Assembly: GCA_015178975.1 (NCBI GenBank) | Contig: WHVD01000006.1 | Span: 930,001-994,000, forward strand | Length of the DNA stretch: 64,000 nt | Reading direction: 5' to 3' | From: Hysterangium stoloniferum | Taxonomy: Eukaryota; Basidiomycota; Agaricomycetes; Hysterangiales; Hysterangiaceae | Shown here: one piece after another, positions 46,042 through 57,392 of the stretch | How positions within the stretch are numbered: the first letter of the stretch is position 1 | Layout: every line of letters starts with the position of its first letter | The notes under the pieces: model-generated | Told to the model about the DNA's origin: nothing | The model's database searches: none | What the model saw: the letters and a program-made list of their open reading frames with translations, nothing else | Program-made: the position numbers and the translations under genes

Positions 46042-47280
46042 TGATGTTGGAGGGCTGACAGGTATTTCATACTTAACTGGAGGTCCAGTTCTACAAAAAC
46101 AAATTGAGCTTGGCTTCAACTTATGTACATATACATGTAGAATGGAGGGCAGGGGAGGATCAGAATGGAGATGGAATGGAATGACTCAAGGAGTAGTCTA
46201 CAATAAACCAAGTTTTGGGGGGCTGAGGTGGTGGCTCCATAGTCCAGGGCACTGATGTTGGGGTGCTGAAAGGTTTCCAGGAGGTGTGACAGAGTAAAAC
46301 CAAGTGCTGGGGTGCTGGAAGCAGTGAAACTGAAGTTGGGGGTACCAATGGCAGAGTGCTGGAGGTTTGCTAGAGTGGAACCAGGTTCTGGGGGCCCAAA
46401 ACTGTGATATTCCTATTAGGTACCAATGTTGGGATGTTAGAGAGTTGCTGACCAAGGTAGAAATAGGTTACAGGGGCCCGAAATGGTGAGGATCCTAATA
46501 TTGTGCCCTCACATGAACTGTCAGGATGCTCCAGTATTTCAAACAGACCAGACAGTATAATATAAGTAAGAGTCAACACTTAGCTTATTCAACCAGAGGG
46601 CCAAATCACTAAGAGTCAAGAGGTAGAGGGTCATGGCTTGCTGAAGACCACTCTTTAAGGATATGTATAGTGATGAGAGGGGAAGGCAAAAAACTAAGAG
46701 AGGCTAATCTAAGTCAATATTCAAACTGAAGAACTGTAGTGTACATGAAAAGAGCTTTATACTACATCAAGATAGATGAGTGGGAGGCTGATCAGAGAAG
46801 CAAGGTGTAAGCTGTATGTATCAGAGGGAAGTTATGACAAGGTGGGGAGCAATGGAAAGTAATGTATAGTACTAAGAAACAATTTTAGGTGGCAAATATG
46901 TGGATATGGAAGCAGAGGAAACAGATGGAGCAGAGACAGAATGGGTCACTAGTACATTATGAACAAGTATTGGGGGCACTGCAAGGGGTAATGATGTTGG
47001 TAGGGGCTCTGATAATGAGATGACAAGGGTTTCTTGGTGAAATGCAAGGTGTGGGGGTCCAAAATGACAGGATCCTAGCAGCTTTATACTACAGTGAGAT
47101 GGATGATTGGAAGGCCAATCAGAGAAGTGGGAGTAATGATGGGTCAAAAGGAAGTAGGGAAATGGAATGGGAATCCAAATGAAGCTAAATACAATATAGC
47201 AAAGTATGTATTCTGAAAAGGTGTGAGGTGGCAAATACAATGTATATGTCAGGGCAATATATATAATATATATTTGCCAT
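46042..47280. repeat. Mosaic of decayed LTR-C pieces
   Basis: Several LTR-C segments lie end to end. The first repeats the block at about 46107-46127. One ends with GGATCCTAATA at about 46500, one ends GGATCCTAGCA at about 47090, and repeated tails follow with GCTTTATACTAC and AGGTGGCAAATA. CpG is nearly absent. Boundaries between pieces are not resolved. Confidence 0.6.
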
Positions 47281-47425
47281 TTATTTTTTGATTTTAGTTT
47301 ATTTTATTTACAGTGCTGGCAAACAGCATGAGAATGATTATGTAATTATGCTGCCACCACTGCCGTTGAAAGTGGTTACACCATTGCGACACATGGGTAC
47401 ACTACACACTTGCAATGTGTGCACA

Positions 47426-48918
47426 TGTTACGACCATGTCGCAACCCAATGGTCCCCGAGGTTATTGCCACCTATTGACATTTCAAGTTATCATTCAAGT
47501 CATCGCATCGGAAACCATTGGCCTCCTGACACTGATGTATGCTTTCATGGCAATCAAACTCCATTTACGCCCCCATCGAAATATACTCGTACTATCTGGT
47601 TATACTCTGATACAGTATGTCCCCTTTTTACTATGATGATCCATTCTACTCTATGTTTCACATATGTCTATATATACTTGTAAACCTCGGACTATTTCCT
47701 TTTCTCGTAATCCCACTTTCGGTTATTTCACGGCCTCCGAACTAATTGTAACCTTCCCATTCCTAGTCAAGCTTATTTGTCAATAATGTTTTCCGCTTTT
47801 CTCCTAGTTAGTATTTTCTAGACACCGAATACTTGTATATGAACCCATTGTAGTCGTAGTTACTAGGCAATCAGAATATCGACTCAGAATACCCTCATAC
47901 ATCTCTAGAAGTCTTATACTAAGTATTCCTGTTACGACCGTGTCACAGCCCTATTGGTCCTGAGGTTATCACCACCTATCAACGATTCAAGTTACCGTTC
48001 AAGTCATCACAACGGAAACCATCGGCCCCCGATGCTGACATATGCTTTCACGGTGATCAAACTCCATTTACACCCACGTCAAAAATACTCAAACTATCTG
48101 GTTAAACTCTGATACGTCCCTTTTATTATGATGATCCGCTCTATCCTATGTTTCACATATGTCTATATATATCTGTAACCCTCAAACTATTTCCTTTCTT
48201 TGTAATTCCGCTCTCAGTTATCTCATGGCCTCCGAACTAATAGTAACCTCCCGTTCCAAGTCAAGTTTATTTGTCAATACCGTGTTCCACTCTTCTCCAA
48301 GTTAGTATTTTCTAGATGCCTGTTATTTGTATATGAACCCGCTGTAGTTGTAGTTACTAGGCAATCAGAATATCGACTCAGAACACCCTCTTACATCTAT
48401 AGAAGTCTCATACTAAGAATTCCACTATCCGCCTTCGCGTGCGCTCACCCCTTTTCGGTCCCCAACCCCTTGGCCCGACACTCGACTTATCCCTCGATTC
48501 CGATTGGTAGTTTTCACCGAGAGGTAATCATTGGGACTAGTCTTCGCCTGCCCAAAATTTAAGGACACCTGACGGATAACTGCGAGGGTGTAGCACATAA
48601 GCTGAAGCCAAGTCCTTCCGATTGGTCCCTGTCGGTCTACTGACATTAGTCAGTTCCCAGTTCTTAACAATTCCACCCTCTGCCTTCGCGTGCACTCACC
48701 CACTCTCTGTCCCCAACCCCTTGGCCCAACACTTGACTTATCCTTCAGTCCCGATCGGTAACTCACCAAGAGGTACTCGTCAGGACTAGTCTTCACCCAT
48801 CCAAAATTCAAGGACACCCGATGGATATTTGCGAGGGTGCAGCATATAAGCTGAAGCTAAGTCCTTCCAATTGGTCCCTGTCAGCCTACCGACATTAGTC
48901 AGTTTTCAGTTCTTAACA
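47426..48918 (+). repeat. Outer solo LTR-D, split by an inner LTR-D
   Basis: Pieces 47426-47939 and 48670-48918, flanked by GCACA (47421-47425, 48919-48923). Starts TGTTACGACCATGTCGC, ends TTCTTAACA. The inner copy interrupts it. Confidence 0.9.
47940..48669 (+). repeat. Inner solo LTR-D inserted in LTR-D
   Basis: 730 bp, TGTTACGACCGTGTCAC...TTCTTAACA, flanked by ATTCC (47935-47939, 48670-48674). Same family and same orientation as the LTR that holds it. Confidence 0.92.
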
Positions 48919-48923
48919 GCACA

Positions 48924-49390
48924 CTGCACAGCTGCATTATGGTGTCCTCATGTTGGCACCAACACAAGGCCACTGCCACCACCTACACCCCAATGGATAT
49001 ACAGTGCTTTGCACTGTGTGCCCATGGGGCCTCCTTGTGTACCAGCACTGCAAATGCAGTTGGTACCTACACAAGCGCCGGCACACCATGCAGGCCTACA
49101 CAGTGCCGGGCAGGCTTATATAAGTGCCAAGGCATGGCTATGCACTGTAGGGTGCATACATGCCATTTTTTTAGTATTTTTCTCAGAGTTCTAATAGATA
49201 AAAATACTAAATAAATATTAAATAAATAATATAAATAGTAGACCTGTACATACTCATTTCTTTAGTTTCAATCTCTTAGGAATCCCACTAAAACAAGTGT
49301 GATCTCCCCTGTCATTGAGCCGTCCCCTCTTCACTTCATAATTCCATATTCTATCTTGTGTTTGGTAGCCTTGTTAGTGTTGCCCTAACA
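48924..49390. other. GC-richer low-complexity stretch without gene
   Basis: Repeated TGCACTGT, GGCACCAAC and CCACTGCC words suggest a degenerate repeat that was the target of the outer LTR-D. No gene is supported. Confidence 0.4.
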
Positions 49391-49393
49391 GTA

Positions 49394-51254
49394 TATAAGG
49401 TAGGCGTCACTTTAGTTTGGCACCTGTTTATGTAAGCAAAAAAGTGACCTACTCGCACTCCTTTCTGTGCTTCCACAACATAGATAATCTGTAATTAAAG
49501 CCCAGGGAAGTGGAGTTGGAATCCATTCCTCCAGTTCTCAGGTTTAAAACTTGAAAAATAATTCACCCTTGCCAAGTAGTAGGACTTGCAAATTTTAACT
49601 TTTTTTTTGAGTCTCTAAATGCTTAAAAACTCGTTTCCATGTGATTCTGAGATTTTCAAAATTTCGCAAGTGTCAGTATTGGCCACTTACATAATCATCA
49701 TGTGATATATTGGGCAGCCTTGTTTTAAGGGCCTAAATTTGGGAAAGAAAACTGTATTAAATTCAAATATATGTACTTATCTTTCTTATGTACATAAAAA
49801 TTCTCCTAAGAAAAAGAGGGTATAGCTGCACATGTACTTGTGCAGTAAGCTGTGCACTTGATCACAGGCCACATTACACAAAAATCTCAAGTTGAAGAAT
49901 TCATCACATTGCGGGGTCACATCTGTGACTTCTACCCAAAATATCACTGCGAGCTTAATTTTATTGAGCAGTATTGGGGTGCAGCAAAGTTCCATTACCA
50001 AAACACCCCCAAAACCAATAACATTGTTGAGATGGAAAAGAATATGCTTACATGCTTGGATGATATCCCTTTGCTTCAAATCAGAAGGTATTTCTCTTAT
50101 CCTTCTGCCCACTATCTGATCTCATTGTTTTCCCATGCTAGATATGCAAATAGGTTTGCCCGGTTCATATCAGGTTATGATCTCGGACTGTCAGGAGTGG
50201 AGACTGCATGGGTCAACAAAAGATACCATGGTGTTAGGATACACACTCAGGCCGGGTTTCCGGAGAAACCCGCGGGATATCCGGTAGGACTTGGCTTCAG
50301 CTTATAGGCTGCGCCCTCGCTAGATCGTATTGTCCAATTTCAGACAGGCGGACGGGAATCCCGGGGAGTCCGGGCGGGGGTTCGTGGGTTGTGAGTCGTA
50401 GGTCGTGAGTCGTGAGTCGTGAATTGAGATAGTCGAGAGAGATAGATGCGCCGGAGCCCGTGGGCTCCGACTAGTGCGAGCGGTCTGATAAGAGTAGGGT
50501 TTAGAGAGGAAAATGTATTAGATTACTGGGGGGAATCTAAGCTAATTTTCTGACTGGATTGTATGTACAACATCTGCCAGTTTATATAGACCGTGGAATG
50601 CATGACATACTGAATCCAGTAATAATGAGACGAAACGAGCAAAACATAAAACGGGAATAGTAAACACCAAATTGGTGTTAGGAACGGGACGGAACGGAGC
50701 GGAGTCCGAATCGTGACAAAGCATAACCCATAACGGGAAACGGAGCGGGAGCGGAGTCCTAAATCGTGACAGGTCATTTGACTAAAACGGGAACGGGGCT
50801 TGATTAGAGCGGTGATGGGATTCTAAGTGGGTTCCGGTGACTGATGCGTGGGACGAAGACAGACATAGACAGAGACGGGGTCCGGGGGAAGTCCGGTGAC
50901 TGATATGTGTCTTAATGAGGTCGAACGTAACGAGTCTTGACGTAACGGAGTCCGGGCGGGAAATCCTATAAACAGACGATTGGTGCTTGTAGCGCGTGGG
51001 GGCGTACGAGTTAGTGCCCGGAGTCCGGCAGGATTTGTCCGGTCGTAACACATGGCCATCGTACATTACCTCCAATCATGCTTGCACAAGTATGGCAAGC
51101 TCAAATTAATATGCCTGTACCATTATAGTGACTCCAATTCATTTTTTGACTTCATAATAAATTTTTCAAAAATTTGATTCGCAAATTTGGCCACTCTTGG
51201 CGCTTAGTAATATGATTACATAAGGTGCTGAACTAAAGTGATGCCTACCTTATA
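49394..51254 (+). mobile_element. Tc1/IS630-like DNA transposon, internally shortened, split by LTR-B
   Basis: The terminal inverted repeats match: left TATAAGGTAGGCGTCACTTT, right (reverse complement) TATAAGGTAGGCATCACTTT, continuing through AGTT..GCACCT. Without the LTR-B at 50232-51050 the element is about 1.04 kb. It encodes only the C-terminal part of a DDE transposase (49852-50231): YPKYHCELNFIEQYWGAAKF holds the third catalytic Glu (FIEQYW), followed by LTCLDDIPLLQIRR and SGVETAWVNKRYHG. The N-terminal DNA-binding part and the two Asp are absent, so it is not autonomous. A TA precedes the left end; the right flank is TG. Confidence 0.75.
50232..51050 (-). repeat. Solo LTR-B with duplication CATGG
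   Basis: 819 bp, TGTTAGGATACACAC...GGTCGTAACA, flanked by CATGG (50227-50231, 51051-51055). CpG-rich and therefore probably recent. The shared block is at about 50286-50318. It interrupts the transposase remnant just after NKRYHG. Confidence 0.92.
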
Positions 51255-51257
51255 TGT

Positions 51258-51891
51258 GGAACAGTAATGGGGGAGCAAATGGAATGGAGATGGGATGGAA
51301 AGCTAAGGTACTAATATACAAAGAAACAAGTGTTGGGGGTGCCATGGGTGGTGCTACCATGAGTGGGGGTACTGATAGTGGGATGCTGAAGGGTTATGTT
51401 GTAAATTGAGGCTCACGTGTACTCACAACGACTCATAACGACTCATAACGACTCATCACGACCCTTAACGACTAATCATGAATCATAACGACAATAAGCT
51501 TGAAGTGATTCAAGCTACAATAAGATTACGATAAGGTCACATTTTACGATCATGTCTTGCAACCATTTTACATTTATGTCTTACTACTCCTTACCCTCGT
51601 GTCAGATGACTTTATACTGCTTGTTCCAATACAGTATAAGTACTAGCTACACAACATAACATAACCTCAGTCGATTCTTACCAAGTGTGTCGATTGAGGT
51701 ATGATACCTGTTATTTTCATTACACGACATAACTAATATTTCCAGAGCAGATATTATATTTGTTATAGGTGTTAGTTATTTAATATCAGTCAATTCTTAC
51801 CAAGCATGTCGACTGAGATATTATATTTGTTATAGGTTATGGGGCTAAAACAGCTTGTGGGTCCAAAATAACAAGGATCCTAACATAGACC
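51258..51891 (-). repeat. LTR-C end piece carrying a 436-bp insert
   Basis: 51258-51398 and 51835-51891 match the last part of LTR-C (GGGGCTAAAACAGC...GGATCCTAACA). The insert separates them cleanly. Confidence 0.7.
51399..51834. mobile_element. Unclassified 436-bp insert with 7-bp duplication GGTTATG
   Basis: Starts TTGTAAATTGAGGCTCACG, ends ATTATATTTGTTATA, flanked by GGTTATG (51392-51398, 51835-51841). Near its start ACGACTCATA is repeated about four times. Near its end a motif CAGTCGATTCTTACCAAG (variant CAGTCAATTCTTACCAAG) with TATTATATTTGTTATAGG is present twice. No ORF and no pol III box were found. A SINE-like or short non-autonomous element is possible. Confidence 0.65.
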
Positions 51892-52702
51892 TTAGATCTT
51901 AACAGAAATGTCCAGAGATTGGGTAGTCATGTTTGTACTGGATGATTCTGAGATAGAGGCTGTCAGAGTCCAGTATATACAGTATATGCAATCATCAAGT
52001 CTAATGTAACTTGTGGATCTTGGGACCACTGAGGTTGGTTAGGTCCATGGGATTGTCAAGATGTGCCAGCACAAAGATCTGATATAATACAGACTGAGAG
52101 AGTTTATAGTCTATAATTCATGAGAAGTTGAGAGTTATTTTGGATCATCACATCTAAACAATATGAAAATAAACACAATGGTGGAGACATCATCTTCAAA
52201 GAATCCACTGGTTCAGAGGACATCACAGCCTTCAAAGACAAGGAGTTGAAGTCTGCTAGTGCAGAATAGTTAAACTTGTATGTATATAAATTTGACATTT
52301 GATTGGATGTTTTGTGTGTTCAATGTCCTACAATTGTGAGGAGCCTGTGTGTGATTAAGGGAGTTTACATTTGCCAAGCAGTTGGAACAAAGGAGAGGTG
52401 GAGCATCTAACAGATTCTATATCATTTTGTAATTCCATCAAATTCAGGGATGTGAATGGGATTTTAAATTGATTGATCAGGCACATGTTCTATGTGATGT
52501 TAAATCCTACAACCACATTCAGGAGTTTTGTGGATTTTTAATTGGATCATCCTCTGACAAGTTACAAGAAAGATAAAGGAATACAGAATGGACTATACAA
52601 AATTGAAGGAGTTTATATTTAATGATATGGTTGATGCTCAAAAGATCCTATGTATACCTGATCACCCTCCACCTACCTTTTGGATCCTTAACTCTTATGA
52701 GG
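51892..52702. other. Unassigned AT-rich sequence
   Basis: No supported gene; short ORFs on either strand only. CpG-poor, hence probably an old repeat. It is the target of the LTR-B at 52703. Confidence 0.4.
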
Positions 52703-53542
52703 TGTTAGGATACACACACAGGCCGGGTCTCCGGAGAAACCCGCGGGATATCCGGTAGGACTTGGCTTCAGCTTATAGGCTGCGCCCTCGCTAGATCGTG
52801 TTGTCCAATTTCAAACGGATGGACGGGGATCCTGGGGAGTCCAGGCGGGGTTCATGGGTCGTAGGTCGTAAGTCGGGGGTCGTGGGTCATAAGTCAGAGG
52901 TCGTGGGTCATGAGTCGAGTTGGTTGAGAGAGATAGATGCGCCAGAGCCCATGGGCTCCGACTAGTGCGAGTGATGTGAATTGAGTAAGGTTTTAGAGCG
53001 GAAAATATTATTAGATTACTGGGGGGAATCTAAGCTAATTTTCTGACTGGATTGTATGTACAACATCTGCCAGTTTATATAGACCGTGGAATGCATGACA
53101 TACCAAATCCAGTAATAACGAAATGGAACTAACAAAACATGAAACGGGAATAGTAAACACCAAATTGGTGTTAGGAATGGAACGGAACGGAGCGGAGTCC
53201 GAATCGTGACAAAGCATAACCCATAACAGGAAACGGAGCGGGAGCGGAGTCCTAAATCGTGACAGGTCATTTGACTAAAACGGGAACGGGGCTCGATTAG
53301 AGCGGTGACGGGATTCTAAGCGGGGACCGGTAACTGATGCGTGGGACGAAGACAGACATAGACAGAGACGGAGTCTGGGGGAAGTCCGGTAACTGATATG
53401 TGTCGTAATGAGGTCGAACGTAACGAGTCTTGACGTAACGGAGTCCGGGCGGGAAATCCTATAAACAGACAATTGGTGCTTGTAGTGCGTGGGGGCGTAC
53501 AGGTTAGTGCCCGGAGTCCGGCGGGATTGTCCGGTCGTAACA
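52703..53542 (-). repeat. Solo LTR-B with duplication TGAGG
   Basis: 840 bp, TGTTAGGATACACAC...GGTCGTAACA, flanked by TGAGG (52698-52702, 53543-53547). Very similar to 50232-51050 and CpG-rich, so probably recent. Confidence 0.93.
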
Positions 53543-53896
53543 TGAGGATCCAATAGATGATTGTTGAAGTTCATATACAGTGGCTCAAAAAACTGTCCCA
53601 ATGTTTTCTCATTTTTGAAAGATTAGTTTAGTACAGACCACTGATATAAGCAGAAAATCTAAGTAAATTATCAAAGGTACTATAGGATAATGGCTTAAAG
53701 GTAAGTCTTGGTTCATGTGATTTGAATCAAAACCCATTAAATAACAAATAAAACAATACAGCTACTCATTGGGACAGTTTTTTGACCCTTTATTTTTTGA
53801 CCTGTGTTCCTACTGTTATACACCAGTACAAGGCAGAGGGAGGCTGTGGGGACAATAAAACATATCACATAACTTTATTTGTATTTGCTTGACAGG

Positions 53897-55935
53897 TGTT
53901 ATGTATTTCTAAGTTTTTTCCAATTTTTAAACAATTTCCCCTAACAAATTGCGAAAACAAATATTCAAATGTAATTATATTGCGACGATTAAATTGTACA
54001 ATATTTGTTTGATTTATCCTGAATTTATACAATTTATTTTGTATTTTTATCTAATAAATTGAGCAAGTAATTGAATTTCTACTTTTTATTCTTTTTTGAT
54101 TAATATGTCGGCGACTCAGCGCTTATTCACAACGCGCGAGTAATCATGTGACATTCACATGATATTTCAAACTCCGACGCCGACAAAACGCGATTTGAAA
54201 TACTCGCGCATTATCAAGGCGAAATATATATATTTTTATATTATTATAATAAAATATTATATTTATAACTAACTAAAAGTAAATATAATAATTATATAAT
54301 AATATAAAACCGGCCTGGCGTTTATTACACGGCGCGCGGGAAAATCGTCACAACGAGTGACAACCGTCATAACAGGTGACAGTTGTCACAAAGGCGCGCG
54401 ACGGTCACAGAGGCGCGCGACGGTCACAGAGGCGCGCGACGGTCACAGAGGCGCGCGACGGTCACAGAGGCGCGCGACGGTCACAGAGGCGCGCGACGGT
54501 CACAGAGGCGCGCGACGGTCACAGAGGCGCGCGACTGTCACAACGCGTAACAGTCACAAGACGCGAAGGGTGTCATGCGCGCGCACAGGCGCGAGAGCAT
54601 TATGTCATCATATATGCTACTGCAACAAAAACAGGAAACTCTCTGGAACATTCCAGTGGCTTCCAATGGAACATTAGTTAATAGGTACTAATATTAGATA
54701 GAATATTGTAGAATATTCTATAAAATTCTACAATGTTCCATTATGCCAAGAATATTCTATAGTGTCTTAGAAGTAGTTAGAACTTTCCACAATGCTCTAG
54801 AAAATTCTAGAAAATTCTAAATGACATCACTCCTCCCAGAATGACATCATTAAATCTTCTAGAATCTTCTAAATGTCTCAGACTAAAATGTATATAAGGA
54901 GCTCAGCTCCAGCCTTGAATAAAAAAATCAATCATATTATCATATCATCTCACCACATCTGTGTGTGTCACTGCAGCAAGCAGGCTACTCCACCCCTATC
55001 TGGGCAGTTGGACATCTCATTCCACCTCTATCTGAGCTGTTGGAAACCCTTGCCACCTCTATCAGAGTTGTTGGCCCAATCAGATCCCTTGTCACCTCAA
55101 TCTGAGCTGTTGACTGATCTGCTGTTCCCCTTGTCACCTCAATCTGAGTTGTTGACTTTTGTTCCCCCTTGCCACTTCTTAATTGAATAGTTGGCTATCT
55201 TTTATATATTATTTCCACTTCAGTTAGAGTTGTTGGTTATCAACTAATAATATATAAATAATCTCATACTATAGTCATCTCTTAATTGAGTACTGATTAT
55301 TAGTTTTCCTTACATTGTTATTTGTAGTTTAAGACTTCAGTCACCTCTAGTTGAGTAATTTGACTGTTTATTACATTGCAAATAATCCCGTTCCTTTGTT
55401 CATTCATTGTGAATCAATAAAGCATATTCACATAAACAAATACTGAGAATATCCTTGCAGAATCTTTAAGACTACATTAAGATCCTGATAAGTTAGTATC
55501 ACAGTAGACCCTGTAGGTTAGTGTAAATAAAGCATATATTAGCCAAATAGTGTTTTATTCTATATCTAATCTTTTGACCCGTTTATAAATATTTTAACTG
55601 TTTGACAAATAGTATAAAATATATATAAACTAGCTAGCATTGAAGTTAAATCTAGCTTCGGAATCAGTAAATTGTTATTCTTATTTTAGTGGTTGTTTTT
55701 ACAGAAAAAGAACAAGCTTGCACAAGCAGCTCTCAAAACCTTCTTTGCGAAGTAGGGTGCATATATTCAAGTAAACTCTTGACTTCAGAGGTTCTAAGTC
55801 TATTTAGGCTGCCACTGATTAATATCAAATACTTAAATTATTTTACCTTGTAGTGAATTGAGTATTTGCACATTTTGATAGAGCATTGGACTCCTTTTTC
55901 GGAAAATAGTATTAAAATAAGGCTAATACATTACA
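53897..55935. mobile_element. TG...CA element, copy 2 (empty of the Crypton)
   Basis: Starts TGTTATGTATT, ends AATACATTACA, flanked by ACAGG (53892-53896, 55936-55940), 2039 bp. It matches both arms of copy 1 (11040-12234 and 20276-21304) in opposite orientation and joins them directly near 54728. It is inserted in the Tc1/mariner element between its left inverted repeat and the transposase. No ORF of note. Confidence 0.88.
54391..54540. repeat. 19-bp minisatellite, about eight units, CpG-rich
   Basis: Unit GCGCGCGACGGTCACAGAG, nearly perfect. It corresponds to the longer, CpG-decayed array of copy 1 at 20450-20822. Confidence 0.93.
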
Positions 55936-55959
55936 ACAGGTTTAAAGTGGTTCAACTAT

Positions 55960-56985
55960 ATCCTGACTTCTTACCACCATCCTGAGATCTATTTCTGCTG
56001 CTCAATGCTCTTCTATTGTCTCTTCCTCAATGAAGGCTATTCCTATTGCCAAATCCAGGAAAGAACTGGTCTAGGCAAGAGTACTGTGAATAGGACTAGT
56101 AGGGAAGTGGATGGGAACAAGGAGAACAATCCTGGGGGTCATCCTTCCAAGCTTTCTGGTTGTGACAAACAGTCAATAATCCATCAAATTAGCTCTGGAC
56201 AGCTTGATAATGCAGTTCAGGCTACCCAATTCATTGATTCTATCATCTCCAACCCTGTCACTCTCCAAACAGTCAGAAATATACTGAAGGAGAATGGTTT
56301 TTACTCTGCAACAAAGCAAAAGTGACCATTGCTCAAAGCTATTCATTGTCAGAAGTGGCTCAAATTTGCCCAATATCATGAAAATTGGACTGTGGAGGAC
56401 TGGAAGAGGGTGTTATGGTCAGATGGGACAAAGATTAACAGGATTGGGTCAGATGGAAAGTCATATGTATGGAAACAAAGAGGAGAACCAGTGTCTGACA
56501 GGACTACAACACCAATGGTTAACTATGGAGGAGGAAATAACCTCATGGGGTTGGAATAGGGTGGGAAAGCTCATAGAAGTGCAGGGGAGCATGGATGCTG
56601 AACAATACTGTCAAATTTTGGAGCTGGGAATAGTGGAAAGTTTTGAAAAGTTGGAAATGGAGGAGGCCAACCATTACTTTCAGTAGGACAATGATCCTAA
56701 ACAAATATCTCAGCAGGCAACAAAATGGTTTGAGGACAAGGAAATTCAAGTACTACCCTGGCCTCCCCAATCCCCTGATCTTAACCCTATAGAACATCTT
56801 TGGAAACACCTCAAATGCCAACTCCAAAAATATAACACATCACCCAAGGGAATACATGAATTGTGGGAGAGAGTGGAGGAGTGGAATGCAATCCAACCAG
56901 AAGTCTGCCAATATCTAATAGAAAGTATGCCCAGAAGGATCAGGGCAGTTATAAAGGGAAAAGGGGGGCATACAAAGTACTAGAA
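55960..56985 (+). pseudogene. Tc1/mariner transposase, degenerate
   Basis: N-terminal helix-turn-helix: YSYCQIQERTGLGKSTVNR. Catalytic core: the first Asp in WKRVLWSDGTKINRIGSDGK (the common WSDE reads WSDG), the second in DNDPKQ, the third acidic residue in SPDLNPIEHLWKHLK, then a C-terminal ELWERVEEWNAIQPE and ESMPRRIRAVIKGKGG tail. Stops interrupt the frame after SATKQK (about 56323), after NNLMGLE (about 56557) and before DNDPKQ (about 56683), with a frame change between the last two blocks. The copy is therefore inactive; the nested element also lies upstream of the N-terminus. Confidence 0.85.
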
Positions 56986-57392
56986 AGTAAAATAATCATA
57001 GGTCAAAAAACTGTCCCAATGAGTAGCTGTTTTGTTTTATTTATTATTCAATGGGTTTTGATTCAAATCACATGAACCAAGGCTTACCTTTAAGCCATGA
57101 TCCTATAGTACCTTTGATAATTTACTTAGATTTTCTGCTTATGTCAGTAATCCATGCCAAGCCAACCTTTCAAAAATGAGAAAACATTGGGACAGTTTTT
57201 TGAGCCACTGTAAAATAAGGCTCTACTACAGATCCTAAAATCTTTTGGAGAGAAGAGTTATTCTGGTGAAGGGGAGACAAGGGAAGTGTGGCCTGTGTGT
57301 CACGTGCCTCATCAGGAGAAAGGTGTTTGTTCGATCTAAACATAAAAGAACGCGACGCGTGTTCCTTTTGCTTCCGTTTGTTATTATTGAAC

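Larger units (their letters stand above)
53578..57210 (+). mobile_element. Tc1/mariner transposon with about 215-bp inverted repeats, carrying a nested element
   Basis: Ends CAGTGGCTCAAAAAACTGTC and its complement, each with TA outside (53576-53577, 57211-57212). The inverted repeats (53578-53795 and 56998-57210) are about 215 bp. At the inner edge of each the terminal word returns in opposite orientation (CATTGGGACAGTTTTTTGACC-like), so each arm has two candidate transposase sites facing each other. Without the insert at 53897-55935 the element is about 1.59 kb, normal for the family. Confidence 0.9.

Noticed and set aside
53897-55935. Simple internal-deletion derivative of the 10.3-kb element
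   Set aside because: The 8-kb difference is bounded by the direct repeat ACTTACT in copy 1 and by a single corresponding site in copy 2, so an insertion into copy 1 explains it better. Deletion is not fully excluded.
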